Position numbers and translations under genes: made by a program | The notes under the pieces: generated by a model | Databases searched by the model: none | Told to the model about the DNA's origin: nothing | The model's input: the letters and a program-made list of their open reading frames with translations, nothing else | Shown here: piece after piece, positions 48,579 to 56,918 of the stretch | Layout: each line of letters starts with the position of its first letter | How positions within the stretch are numbered: the stretch's first letter is position 1 | Source: Candidatus Poribacteria bacterium | GTDB lineage: Bacteria; Poribacteria; WGA-4E; WGA-3G | Assembly: GCA_022827625.1 (NCBI GenBank) | Contig: JAJEIE010000004.1 | Location: 62,001 to 126,000 of the forward strand | Length of the DNA stretch: 64,000 bases | Direction of reading: 5' to 3'

Positions 48579-50474
48579 ATGTCTAAAAAGAGACTCTATC
48601 TCATACTTGGCTGCGTATTGTTTGCTTATGTTTTGTTAGCGGTTGCACCCGTGTTTGCCCAAGACGTAACCGAGGCAGAATATCGTCCCTTCCCGAAGAT
48701 TGGCAGCCGGAGTGCAGCATGGATCGCTGCGCAGCTCCACCTCTTATTCGGATCCTTTATTCTCGGTGTCCCGATGTTTGCCGTTATCATCGAATTTATC
48801 GGCTGGAAGACGAAGGACATGCGATACGACCGGATGGCACAAGAGTTTATTAAACTCTGTATGGGCGCGTTTTCGACAACTGCCTTACTCGGTGGTGTAC
48901 TCGTCTTCATACTGATATGGTGTTATCCGAAAGTGATGTCGAAACTTAGTGGCATATTTGGACCCACGATGATCTTTTATGTCGTGCTGTTCTTCGGCGA
49001 AACTTTTACGCTTTACCTCTACTCCTACGGATGGGATCGGATGCAGGGACGACATAAAGGGTGGCATCTTTTCCTCGGTGTACTTCTCAATGTTTTCGGC
49101 ACCGCGATTATGTTTGTCTCTAACGCATGGCTGAGTTACCAAACCAGTCCCGCAACCCAATACGGCGTACTCTCTGAGGGACGACGGAAGTCTTGGATAG
49201 AAGAGAAGTTAGCGGCAGATCCCTCGTTAACACCTGAAGGTGCTATGGAGGGTGTTACAAGCCATACAATGGTCCCGCTCCACAACGAGACAACCGGCGA
49301 ATTCATGGGAACCGTTTGGGATGCCGTCAACAACTTTACGTGGATGCCCATCAACATCCACCGACTCGTCGGGAATATTGCCTTCGGCGGTTCTATCGTC
49401 GCTGCTTATGCGGCGTTCCGATTCCTCGTCGCGAAGACTAAAGAGGACAAAGCGCATTACGACTGGATGGGGTATACCGGCAACTTTATCGCACTTTGTG
49501 GACTCATACCGCTGCCTTTCCTCGGCTATTGGCTGGGTCGGGAAATCTACATGTTCAATAACACGATGGGCATTAACATGATGGGGAGCCTGTTTTCGTG
49601 GCTGTTTATTCTTCAGGCAGTGATGATTGGTGTGCTTTTCATTGGCGCGAATTACTACCTCTGGGCAGGTATGGGAAGAATTGACGGTGCCGAGATCTAT
49701 GCACGGTATCGTCCCTATATGATTACCATTATTGTAATCTGTGTCGCGATCTGGATGACACCCCGTACGCTCTCTAAAATCTCAACTGCCAGTGAACTGA
49801 GTGCAATGGGCGGTGCAAACCATCCGCACCTTGGACTCTTTGGCTTGATGACCGCCAAAAATACAGCCGTTAACATTATTATTCTTACGACTTTCTTGAG
49901 TTTCCTGTTTTATCGCCGTTCCGGGAAAGTGCCGACAGCGAGTTGGGGAAAAGTTGGGAACATCGCTATCTCTTCCATCTTCTTCCTCGCAACCGTCTCA
50001 ATCGTGGTTATCGGTATCGTCGGATTCAGCGTGCCGACAGATTTACGGGTCAATATCCTTACCCCTTATCAGGTTCTGATTGCACTTGCGGTCATGGCAG
50101 TCGTCACCGTTGTTGACATCCTTATGTATCGCAAAGCAACCACGTCTGGCACGATTCAGTGGGGAGAGATGACAGACCGCTCACAATACGTCTTGATCCT
50201 CCTCGCAATTACATTTACATCCCTGATGGGATTGATGGGTTACGCACGATCCGGGCTTCGAGAAGCGTGGCACATCTTCGGGGTCATGCAAGATACATCT
50301 GTTGATGCGTTTACACCGATGTTGAGCGAGGCAGTGAATATGGTGGCGATTATCATGGTCGCCTTCTTCGCACTCGTCGGATTTATCTTCTGGCTCGGTT
50401 TGTGGGGTGAAAAGAAGAAACAAGACGCAACGGCTGCCGCAGAGGCTGCTATCGCTGCTGAAGGTGATGATTAG
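48579..50474 (+). CDS. CydA-like polytopic cytochrome, bd-oxidase subunit I family (divergent)
   Basis: 631 residues with a signal-like start and about 13 hydrophobic segments. Histidines suited to heme ligation are found in AAQLHLLFGSFILG and NIHRLVGNIAFGG, which recall the H-ligand helices of CydA; the GRQPW-type loop of canonical CydA is not seen and no CydB is in the window. GWDRMQGRHKGWHLFLG and NVFGTAIMFVSNAWLS also recall CydA. It is therefore a quinol-interacting membrane cytochrome, perhaps a non-oxidase partner of the cytochromes c that follow. The start has no Shine-Dalgarno, only ATAGTTAAAAATG. Confidence 0.75.
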   Translation: MSKKRLYLILGCVLFAYVLLAVAPVFAQDVTEAEYRPFPKIGSRSAAWIAAQLHLLFGSFILGVPMFAVIIEFIGWKTKDMRYDRMAQEFIKLCMGAFSTTALLGGVLVFILIWCYPKVMSKLSGIFGPTMIFYVVLFFGETFTLYLYSYGWDRMQGRHKGWHLFLGVLLNVFGTAIMFVSNAWLSYQTSPATQYGVLSEGRRKSWIEEKLAADPSLTPEGAMEGVTSHTMVPLHNETTGEFMGTVWDAVNNFTWMPINIHRLVGNIAFGGSIVAAYAAFRFLVAKTKEDKAHYDWMGYTGNFIALCGLIPLPFLGYWLGREIYMFNNTMGINMMGSLFSWLFILQAVMIGVLFIGANYYLWAGMGRIDGAEIYARYRPYMITIIVICVAIWMTPRTLSKISTASELSAMGGANHPHLGLFGLMTAKNTAVNIIILTTFLSFLFYRRSGKVPTASWGKVGNIAISSIFFLATVSIVVIGIVGFSVPTDLRVNILTPYQVLIALAVMAVVTVVDILMYRKATTSGTIQWGEMTDRSQYVLILLAITFTSLMGLMGYARSGLREAWHIFGVMQDTSVDAFTPMLSEAVNMVAIIMVAFFALVGFIFWLGLWGEKKKQDATAAAEAAIAAEGDD

Positions 50475-50579
50475 CGTCAAGCAACGAAGTGGAACGGTGC
50501 CCAGAGGCAATGGCTTAAAAAATTTAGAGTAGTTAGCAAACCTTTCATAACCCAAAAAGGGTTGGAATTAACCAAAAAC

Positions 50580-50645
50580 CACCGTGAAACGAAATTGTGA
50601 GTGATTAGCGAACAATTTGTCTTAGCTTTACATTGTGGAACGGTG
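50580..50645 (+). promoter_or_regulatory. leader hairpin A3 with an insertion in its loop
   Basis: CACCGT (50580-50585) GAAACGAA, then an insertion with its own small stem (ATTGT/ACAAT), then GTGGA and ACGGTG (50640-50645), then CCCAGAGGCCCATAGTTAAAAAG and ATG 50669. Stem arms equal those of A5 (54915). A related 3' fragment (ACGAAGTGGAACGGTGCCCAG) also follows the CydA-like stop at about 50485. Confidence 0.7.
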
Positions 50646-50668
50646 CCCAGAGGCCCATAGTTAAAAAG

Positions 50669-52177
50669 ATGTCAAAAAATACAATCATAAAAATTGCGAG
50701 TCTCATCTTAATGGTGGTGAGTTTCATCGCCTATATCGCTGGGGCATCTGCGTTTCCGATTGCCTCGGAGAACCTACTGCCGTGGTCAGCATGGTTCCTC
50801 ATCTCGGTGATCCTGAACATCGTCTTGTGGTCCAATGTCATGAAATTGTTGACGTTCTCACTCGCGGTGATATGGTTTTACGCTTTCGTCGCAAGCCTTG
50901 TCCCAGAGAGTTCTACAGCGGTCAGTTTGACTGAGCTGGATTGGAGCGACCCGGATGCCGTTGCTGAACAGGGTGCCTTAGTCTTTAACGGCAAAGGGCA
51001 GTGTGCCGCATGTCATACCGTTGATCCATCGGCACCGCCGGGAAGGTGTCCGGATCTCACAGACATCGGCATTAACGCCGCAAACCGCATCCCCGGCATG
51101 GGGGCAAAAGACTATCTCATTGAGTCGCTTTATGAACCTGCTAAGCATCTTATCCCCGGATACGGAAAGATTATGCCTGAGGTCTGGAAAGCACCGATCG
51201 CGCTCTCTAAATTAGAGATTGAGGCGGTGATTGCTTATCTCCAGAGTCAAGGTGGCGAAATTGATCCGACCCCGTTTGATGAGCCTATAGATAGGGCAGA
51301 CACCGCAGTAGCTGCAGCAGCACTGCCGCCATTGCTTACCGGTGACCCCGAACTCGGCAAAAAGGTCTTTGTGAGTGCAGCCTGTATTTCGTGCCATGCT
51401 GTGACAGGTATAGAAAGTCCAGCTGCAGGTGAAACAACAACCGACTTTGAAGTCGTCACTGCACCCGACCTCTCCGAAATCGCTGCCTTTAACGACATGC
51501 GGTATCTTGAGGAATCCGTCTTACTGCCGGCTGCACAAATTGTGAGTGGTTACGGTGCGGTCACTGTCCGCGCCAATGGGGTAACCTATCAAGGCACGTT
51601 GGTCTCGCAAGATACGGAACAGATTGTCGTCCGGACCAAAACTGCGGATGGCGTGGAAGAGGAACACACGATTTTGCTGAGTGATCTTGATGAGGAGCCG
51701 ATTGAAGAACTCAGCAATCTACAGGCGAAAGGGTACTTGACCTTGACGCTAACACCCGCTGATGCGGACGCACCGGTAACGGGGGACATCGTTTCTGAAA
51801 CTGACGAGACGGTGACCCTTAAAATCAACGGCGAAGATAAGGCGTTCTCTAAAACGGATGTCAAAAGTCAGATGACTGTTCTTACTTTTGATGGCGACGA
51901 AATCGTTGGCGTGCACATTTCTGGCACGATGGACGATGACGAAATCGTCCTAATCGTCGATGGAAGTGAAGAAATATTTGATACGTTTGATCTTGAAGAG
52001 GCTACCTTTACTCGCGCCTTCGGCAAGAAGTTACTCGTTACTTCACCGATGCCTGAAAACTTCCCGCTCCTCCTATCTGTATCGGATATGACCAATTTGC
52101 TCTCCTTCTTAAGCACACTCACTGGTGCCACAGCGGAAGCAGCACCAGCAGAGACAGATGACGCTTCCGCCGAATAA
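50669..52177 (+). CDS. membrane-anchored diheme cytochrome c
   Basis: About 502 residues. Three N-terminal membrane helices (IIKIASLILMVVSFIAYIAG; WSAWFLISVILNIVLW; LLTFSLAVIWFYAFVASLV), then two heme motifs, C-A-A-C-H near 114 and C-I-S-C-H near 250, and a C-terminal domain with small SH3-like repeats (GVTYQGTLVSQDTEQIVVRTKTADG) and an acidic Thr/Asp-rich stretch. Periplasmic electron transfer. ATG 50669 is chosen because the helix follows and the upstream ORF extension is the leader hairpin. Confidence 0.85.
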   Translation: MSKNTIIKIASLILMVVSFIAYIAGASAFPIASENLLPWSAWFLISVILNIVLWSNVMKLLTFSLAVIWFYAFVASLVPESSTAVSLTELDWSDPDAVAEQGALVFNGKGQCAACHTVDPSAPPGRCPDLTDIGINAANRIPGMGAKDYLIESLYEPAKHLIPGYGKIMPEVWKAPIALSKLEIEAVIAYLQSQGGEIDPTPFDEPIDRADTAVAAAALPPLLTGDPELGKKVFVSAACISCHAVTGIESPAAGETTTDFEVVTAPDLSEIAAFNDMRYLEESVLLPAAQIVSGYGAVTVRANGVTYQGTLVSQDTEQIVVRTKTADGVEEEHTILLSDLDEEPIEELSNLQAKGYLTLTLTPADADAPVTGDIVSETDETVTLKINGEDKAFSKTDVKSQMTVLTFDGDEIVGVHISGTMDDDEIVLIVDGSEEIFDTFDLEEATFTRAFGKKLLVTSPMPENFPLLLSVSDMTNLLSFLSTLTGATAEAAPAETDDASAE

Positions 52178-52237
52178 CAAACAACGAAGCATACTGGGAT
52201 AAACAAGTCCGAATCCCGTCTCGAATTAACCCAAAAC

Positions 52238-52262
52238 CTGCCTGAAACGAAGTGGAAGGCAG
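52238..52262 (+). promoter_or_regulatory. leader hairpin A4
   Basis: CTGCCT (52238-52243), loop GAAACGAAGTGGA, AGGCAG (52257-52262), then CGCAGAAACTTAAGTTAAAAA and ATG 52285. Loop identical to A5, stem different but fully paired. Confidence 0.8.
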
Positions 52263-52284
52263 CGCAGAAACTTAAGTTAAAAAT

Positions 52285-53061
52285 ATGAAAAGATTGTCGC
52301 TCTTTACAACATGTCTCATAATTCTGGTCGGTTCTTGGGTCTTTCTGGAATTTGTCGTTGGCGGTCTCATATCCGTACCGATACCAGGTAGTGTAGTTGC
52401 GATGTATATGGGGTTGGTTATCATCGCAATCTTGGTGCATATTTCCGTTGAAGACTCGCTCTTTCAAGAGTTCTTGCGGCCGATCCATGAAACGCTTGTA
52501 GATGACAGACGGCGGCTCCGCCGACGCGTTATCGCTGTCTTAATCCCGATATTTCTACTCGGATATACCTACTCGATTATCGCCCAACGTGCCAATCCGC
52601 CTGGAAGCCCGCGGGACGCACATCCATCGCCACCGCTTGAATTGACGTACAAAGACGAAGTCATTGGCACGATGCAAGATGTCGTGAACCCCTTCCGGCA
52701 CTATGAAAAGGACGACCCAGAGGCGTTCAAGGCACACGTTGAGAACGGAAGACGCGTCTATCATCAAAATTGTTTCCCCTGCCACGGAGATCATCTTGAC
52801 GGGCAAGGACATTTTGCGCCTTATCTCCAGCCGCTACCGGCTAATTTCCAAGACCCGGGGATTATTCCAAACTTCCAAGAATCTTTCTTTTTTTGGCGAA
52901 TTGCCAAAGGAGGACCGGGGTTACCCGCAGCGGGAACGCCTTGGGATTCCGCAATGCCTGTTTGGGAAGATCACTTGACAAAAGAGGAAATTTGGGACGT
53001 GATCCTCTTCCTGTCTGACTACACCGGTTATCAATTCCGCACCTTTGGGGAGGCACACTAA
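52285..53061 (+). CDS. membrane-anchored monoheme cytochrome c
   Basis: 258 residues with three N-terminal helices (LSLFTTCLIILVGSWVFLEFVVG; MGLVIIAILVHISVE; VIAVLIPIFLLGYTYSII) and a C-terminal cytochrome c domain with C-F-P-C-H-G-D and ligand Met probably in WDSAMPVWEDHLT. Follows the diheme cytochrome, and overlaps functionally with the next gene (2 bases apart). Electron transfer in the same cluster. Confidence 0.87.
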   Translation: MKRLSLFTTCLIILVGSWVFLEFVVGGLISVPIPGSVVAMYMGLVIIAILVHISVEDSLFQEFLRPIHETLVDDRRRLRRRVIAVLIPIFLLGYTYSIIAQRANPPGSPRDAHPSPPLELTYKDEVIGTMQDVVNPFRHYEKDDPEAFKAHVENGRRVYHQNCFPCHGDHLDGQGHFAPYLQPLPANFQDPGIIPNFQESFFFWRIAKGGPGLPAAGTPWDSAMPVWEDHLTKEEIWDVILFLSDYTGYQFRTFGEAH

Positions 53062-53063
53062 AA

Positions 53064-54866
53064 ATGATCTTTTGTCTGACGCAAAGCGTTAAATTACACG
53101 GTTGGTTAGACAACGTTCTTTATTTCAGATCCGCAAACCTCCGTTGTCGGTTTGCTGCGGTTGTGTTGTTCCTGATTTTAGGAGTGTTCTCCATGCTTAC
53201 GGTGGCGGACGCACAGAACGCACCCGAGGCTTCTGAAAAAGGAAAAGAGGTCTATGAGCAAAGCTGCGCACATTGCCACGGCACGGAAGGTAGAGGCGAC
53301 GGTGCTGCTGCTGAAAACTTGCTTCCGCAACCCAGAGATTTCACACGTGGTTTGTATAAAATCCGATCTACAGAGAGTGGAGAACTTCCGACTGACCAAG
53401 ACCTTTTCGATATTATTACCGAAGGGATGCCGGGTTCGTCAATGCCGGGATGGGAAACTGCCCTAAGTGCTAACGAGCGTTGGGAAGTGGTCGCCTATAT
53501 TAAAACATTTCACAGTGGATTTAAAGAACGTGAGGCGCCGCCACGGGAAATTAGCTTGGAAGGGAAAATACCGTTTTCTGAGGAGAGTGTTGAGATTGGA
53601 AAAGGGCTTTACACAGAACTCGGTTGTATCGAGTGCCACGGTAACGTTGGACGCGGTGATGGCACATCTGCGCCTACGCTGACGGATGCCTGGAATTTCC
53701 AGACCTGGCCCGCAAATCTCACACAAGGTTGGACGTATCGAGGGGGGGCTGATACCGAAGACATCTTCAAACGATTCATCGGCGGAATCGCCGGTTCACC
53801 GATGCCTGCCTTTGAAGGCGATAGTTTCCTACATTTCGGGTTGACATCTGAGGAATCCAAACGCCTCACCGAATTAGAGAACATGGACGAAATGACGGAG
53901 GCGGATGAAGAGGCATCCAACCAGTTTTATGAAAAGATGGATGAGGCTGTTAATGTTGCCCTCACCCGAGCCGAAGGAACGGAGCTAACCGCCGCTGAGC
54001 AGCGGATGTATGATGACGCAATGAAGATCGTTTATGAAAAGAGTTGGCATCTGGCGAACTATGTGAAGTCGCTTATGCCTGAAGAACGTCCTGAACCGGC
54101 TATCGGCAATAACGTACTCCGCTCACAATACGTTCAAGGGGGGTTGCCTACAATCGACGATGCCGCTTGGGAAACGTCCGAAGCGAGATATTTTCCACTC
54201 GTTGGACAGATCATCGTTGAACCTCGGCAGTTTAACCCAACGATTGATGCCATCAGCGTCAAATCGTTTTATAACGATACAGAGGTCGTCTTCCTCTTTA
54301 CATGGGATGACCGAACCTACACGACTGGCGATGAAACGGACGAAACAACGGGGAAACCGCTTGAGGATGCATTAGCAGTCCAGTTTCCCGTTAAGGTGCC
54401 ACAAGGACCGACCGCACCGAAACCCTATTTCTTAGGGGGCGGTAGACTCCCGGTCTATCTCTGGCACTGGAAAGCCTCTGCCCCTGAGCAGGTAACGGAA
54501 CTCACGGCTAAGGGGATCAACGCTGCTGAGGTCCAGGAAGTCCAAGCCGACCTACAGGTGAAAAGTACTTATACGGACGGACAATATCAATTGTGGGTGA
54601 AACGTGCTTTGAAGACGGAGGACAAGAAAGACTTGCAGCTTGAATCCGGTGTTTTTGTGCCTATCGCCTTCTCTGCTTGGGATGGTTCAAACGGGGACAT
54701 TGACACAAAGCGGACGATAACGAGTTGGTATACTTTCGTCCTTGAACCCGTACCCTCTTCAAGGCGATTTGTTTATCCGCCTTTGATTGCCTTACTTTCT
54801 TTCGGCTTGCTCATTGGTTTACGGGCGGCTGTGCAGCGGAAGAATCTCGAAAAATTGTCTACTTAA
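53064..54866 (+). CDS. diheme cytochrome c fused to an ethylbenzene-dehydrogenase-like heme domain
   Basis: 600 residues. N-terminal signal or membrane helix (FAAVVLFLILGVFSMLTVA), cytochrome c modules with C-A-H-C-H-G-T-E-G-R-G-D-G and C-I-E-C-H-G-N-V-G-R-G-D-G, then a domain resembling the heme-binding EB_dh/NapC-unrelated family (IDAISVKSFYNDTEVVFLFTWDDRTYT), then a C-terminal membrane helix (YPPLIALLSFGLLIGLRA). In EB_dh-type gamma subunits this domain binds a b heme. The role is probably electron transfer from the CydA-like protein or towards an outer redox partner. GGAGG lies about 13 bases upstream. Confidence 0.8.
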   Translation: MIFCLTQSVKLHGWLDNVLYFRSANLRCRFAAVVLFLILGVFSMLTVADAQNAPEASEKGKEVYEQSCAHCHGTEGRGDGAAAENLLPQPRDFTRGLYKIRSTESGELPTDQDLFDIITEGMPGSSMPGWETALSANERWEVVAYIKTFHSGFKEREAPPREISLEGKIPFSEESVEIGKGLYTELGCIECHGNVGRGDGTSAPTLTDAWNFQTWPANLTQGWTYRGGADTEDIFKRFIGGIAGSPMPAFEGDSFLHFGLTSEESKRLTELENMDEMTEADEEASNQFYEKMDEAVNVALTRAEGTELTAAEQRMYDDAMKIVYEKSWHLANYVKSLMPEERPEPAIGNNVLRSQYVQGGLPTIDDAAWETSEARYFPLVGQIIVEPRQFNPTIDAISVKSFYNDTEVVFLFTWDDRTYTTGDETDETTGKPLEDALAVQFPVKVPQGPTAPKPYFLGGGRLPVYLWHWKASAPEQVTELTAKGINAAEVQEVQADLQVKSTYTDGQYQLWVKRALKTEDKKDLQLESGVFVPIAFSAWDGSNGDIDTKRTITSWYTFVLEPVPSSRRFVYPPLIALLSFGLLIGLRAAVQRKNLEKLST

Positions 54867-54914
54867 AGTTTCTGACCTTTGATAATCCAGAGGCAGATGG
54901 AATTAGCCAAAAAC

Positions 54915-54939
54915 CACCGTGAAACGAAGTGGAACGGTG
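54915..54939 (+). promoter_or_regulatory. leader hairpin A5
   Basis: CACCGT (54915-54920), loop GAAACGAAGTGGA, ACGGTG (54934-54939), then ACCAGATTTAATAG, TTAAAAA, AAGGAG and ATG 54973. The best-formed member: hairpin, conserved flank, ribosome binding site and start in 60 bases. Confidence 0.8.
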
Positions 54940-54972
54940 ACCAGATTTAATAGTTAAAAATAAGGAGAAAAA

Positions 54973-55752
54973 ATGAAAACCTATCTGTTAGCAAGTCTCG
55001 CGATACTTCTCGTATGCTGTGCTGTCGGTCCTACTTTTGCGGCTGATAGCGATGCGGAAGTCGAAGCGTTAGTATTTCCGGATTCCTATACCGCTTCGAG
55101 CGTCAGCAATGGCGGCACAATTAACGGCGTCGTGAAGTTTGAGGGAGACGTGCCTGAAATGAAAATGCTTGAAATCACCAAAGACCAGGCGGTCTGTGGT
55201 GCCACCGAGAAATACGATGAAGCCGTTGTTGTCGGTGAAGGCAACGCTTTAAAAAATACGATTGTTTACTTGATTGATATTTCGCAAGGCAAAGATTTTG
55301 ACAAAGCTACCAAACTGGAGATGGACCAACAGGGTTGTCAATTCACGCCGCATGTCCAGATTGTTCCCGTCGGTGTACGGTTAACGATGCTTAACAGCGA
55401 TAAAGTTAATCACAACGTCCATATCTTCAGTAGCGTCAACAAACCGGTTAACAAACAGCAGACGAAAAATCGTAGAAAGATGCCGCTCGCTGCAGTAAAG
55501 AAAGCGGAAGGTCCTGTGTCCGTAAAATGTGACATTCACGGTTGGATGTCCGCTTGGATTGCCTATGTCCCGCATCCGTATTTCGCCGTGACGAACGAAA
55601 AGGGTGAGTTCACACTTGAAGATGTGCCTGCAGGCACCTATAAACTCGGTTACTGGCATGAGGCGTGTGGTAGCAATAGCGAGGCCCCTGTCTCTGTTAC
55701 TGTAGAAGCGGGTGGCACGGTCACGCAAGATTTCGCGCTCAAACTCAAGTAG
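54973..55752 (+). CDS. secreted cupredoxin-like protein (paralogue 2)
   Basis: 259 residues. Signal peptide LLASLAILLVCCAVGPTFA; cupredoxin-like core with likely ligands in NHNVHIFSS and C-D-I-H-G-W-M; and a carboxypeptidase-regulatory-like tail GEFTLEDVPAGTYKLGYWHEACG. Same architecture as 47679-48428 with about 25-30% apparent similarity. The two flank the CydA-like/cytochrome c group, which suggests soluble copper carriers at either end of the chain. AAGGAG is 6 bases upstream of the ATG. Confidence 0.8.
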   Translation: MKTYLLASLAILLVCCAVGPTFAADSDAEVEALVFPDSYTASSVSNGGTINGVVKFEGDVPEMKMLEITKDQAVCGATEKYDEAVVVGEGNALKNTIVYLIDISQGKDFDKATKLEMDQQGCQFTPHVQIVPVGVRLTMLNSDKVNHNVHIFSSVNKPVNKQQTKNRRKMPLAAVKKAEGPVSVKCDIHGWMSAWIAYVPHPYFAVTNEKGEFTLEDVPAGTYKLGYWHEACGSNSEAPVSVTVEAGGTVTQDFALKLK

Positions 55753-55764
55753 CCGTCAGTGGAA

Positions 55765-55860
55765 GTCTGAACTGTGATTTATAAGATTATCAGATTTACC
55801 AAGATTGGGTGTGCTTGTAATCATGGAAAATCTTAAAATCATAAGAATCCCGGTTCAGAC
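55765..55860. repeat. palindromic element (GTCTGAAC...GTTCAGAC family), copy 2
   Basis: Bounded by GTCTGAACTGTGATTTAT and AATCCCGGTTCAGAC, with GATTATCAGATTTACC inside. Shares ends and interior with 12133-12195. The next gene's likely start codon ATG 55823 lies inside it, so the element has become part of the N-terminal coding sequence. Confidence 0.8.
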
Positions 55861-56785
55861 AACTGCCGACTGCCTAATTGAGGTCGAAAATCTTTCGCAT
55901 AGTTATCAGACACGACGCGCCCTGGAGAACGTCAGTTTTGATGTGTCGTGTGGCGAGATTTTTGGGTTCCTCGGACCGAACGGAAGTGGGAAGACAACCC
56001 TTTTTAGGATTCTTTCCACACTCATACCGGTAACCTCCGGCACTGTTCGTATCCTCGGGTATGATTTGAGCACCGAAGTAAAGGCAATTCGCCACCGCTT
56101 AGGCGTTGTTTTTCAGCATCCGGGACTGGATGTCAAACTCACTGTCGTTGAAAATTTACGGCATCACGGGCATCTCTATGGGCTTTCAGGTAAAACGCTA
56201 CACCACCGGATTGCAGAACTCCTTGAGCAGGTTGGTATCTCAGACAGGGCAACAGACCGCGTCGAAGTCCTATCTGGCGGTTTGCAAAGGCGCGTCGAAC
56301 TCGCGAAAGCCATGCTCCATTCTCCACGTGTGCTGCTCCTTGACGAGCCGACCAGTGGGTTGGATGTAACCGCCCGGAGGCAGCTCAACGACGATCTTCG
56401 CGTGCTTGCAGATACAGAAAATATCCTCGTTCTCCTCACAACGCATCTGTTGGACGATGCGGAGGCTTGCAACCGAGTCGGTATCTTGAATAACGGCAGC
56501 TTGGTCGCTATCGGAGCACCTGATGAACTCAAAGCGCAAGTCGGTGGTGATGTTGTACGCATAGAAGGTGAAGTTAGCGAAAGACTCTCCACAGCAATCG
56601 CCGAGAAATTCAGCGTTTCACCGGTGTTAACGGGTGGTCATCTCCGGGTGGAATGTGAACGAGGACATGAGTTCGTTAGAGACCTGGTCGCTACATTTCC
56701 AAATGAGATTCAGACAGTGCGATTCGGACGACCAACACTGGAGGATGTATTTATAAAATTAACAGGGAATCCATTCGTTCAATAG
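55823..56785 (+). CDS. ABC transporter ATPase, exporter type (with ABC-2 permease)
   Basis: 320 residues. Walker A GPNGSGKT, signature LSGGLQRR, Walker B LLLDEPTSGLD, and an H-loop TTHLL; the C-terminal part (VRIEGEVSERLSTAIAEKF, LEDVFIKLTG) is the DrrA/NodI-type extension. Pairs with the permease at 56919. The start is uncertain: ATG 55823 has no Shine-Dalgarno and lies in a palindromic element; the ABC fold begins only near residue 20 (CLIEVENLSHSY). The position before cytochrome oxidase genes suggests a role in oxidase or copper homeostasis, but this is not shown. Confidence 0.8.
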   Translation: MENLKIIRIPVQTTADCLIEVENLSHSYQTRRALENVSFDVSCGEIFGFLGPNGSGKTTLFRILSTLIPVTSGTVRILGYDLSTEVKAIRHRLGVVFQHPGLDVKLTVVENLRHHGHLYGLSGKTLHHRIAELLEQVGISDRATDRVEVLSGGLQRRVELAKAMLHSPRVLLLDEPTSGLDVTARRQLNDDLRVLADTENILVLLTTHLLDDAEACNRVGILNNGSLVAIGAPDELKAQVGGDVVRIEGEVSERLSTAIAEKFSVSPVLTGGHLRVECERGHEFVRDLVATFPNEIQTVRFGRPTLEDVFIKLTGNPFVQ

Positions 56786-56902
56786 TTTTCAGTTAAGAGC
56801 CTTTTTGTAACTATTATCTCCAACGTTGGAGGCCTCCAAGACGTGGTGAACTGTTACGTGAATCCTCTTAACCGATAACTGAAAACTAAAAACTGAAAAC
56901 CG
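56784..56902. repeat. long palindromic element, copy 3
   Basis: Arm AGTTTTCAGTTAAGAG (56784-56799) pairs with CTCTTAACCGATAACTGAAAACT (56865-56887); centre is the 14-base palindrome TTGGAGGCCTCCAA (56826-56839), then GTGAACTGTTACGTGAA. Confidence 0.85.
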
Positions 56903-56918
56903 CTAAAGGAAAAATCTT

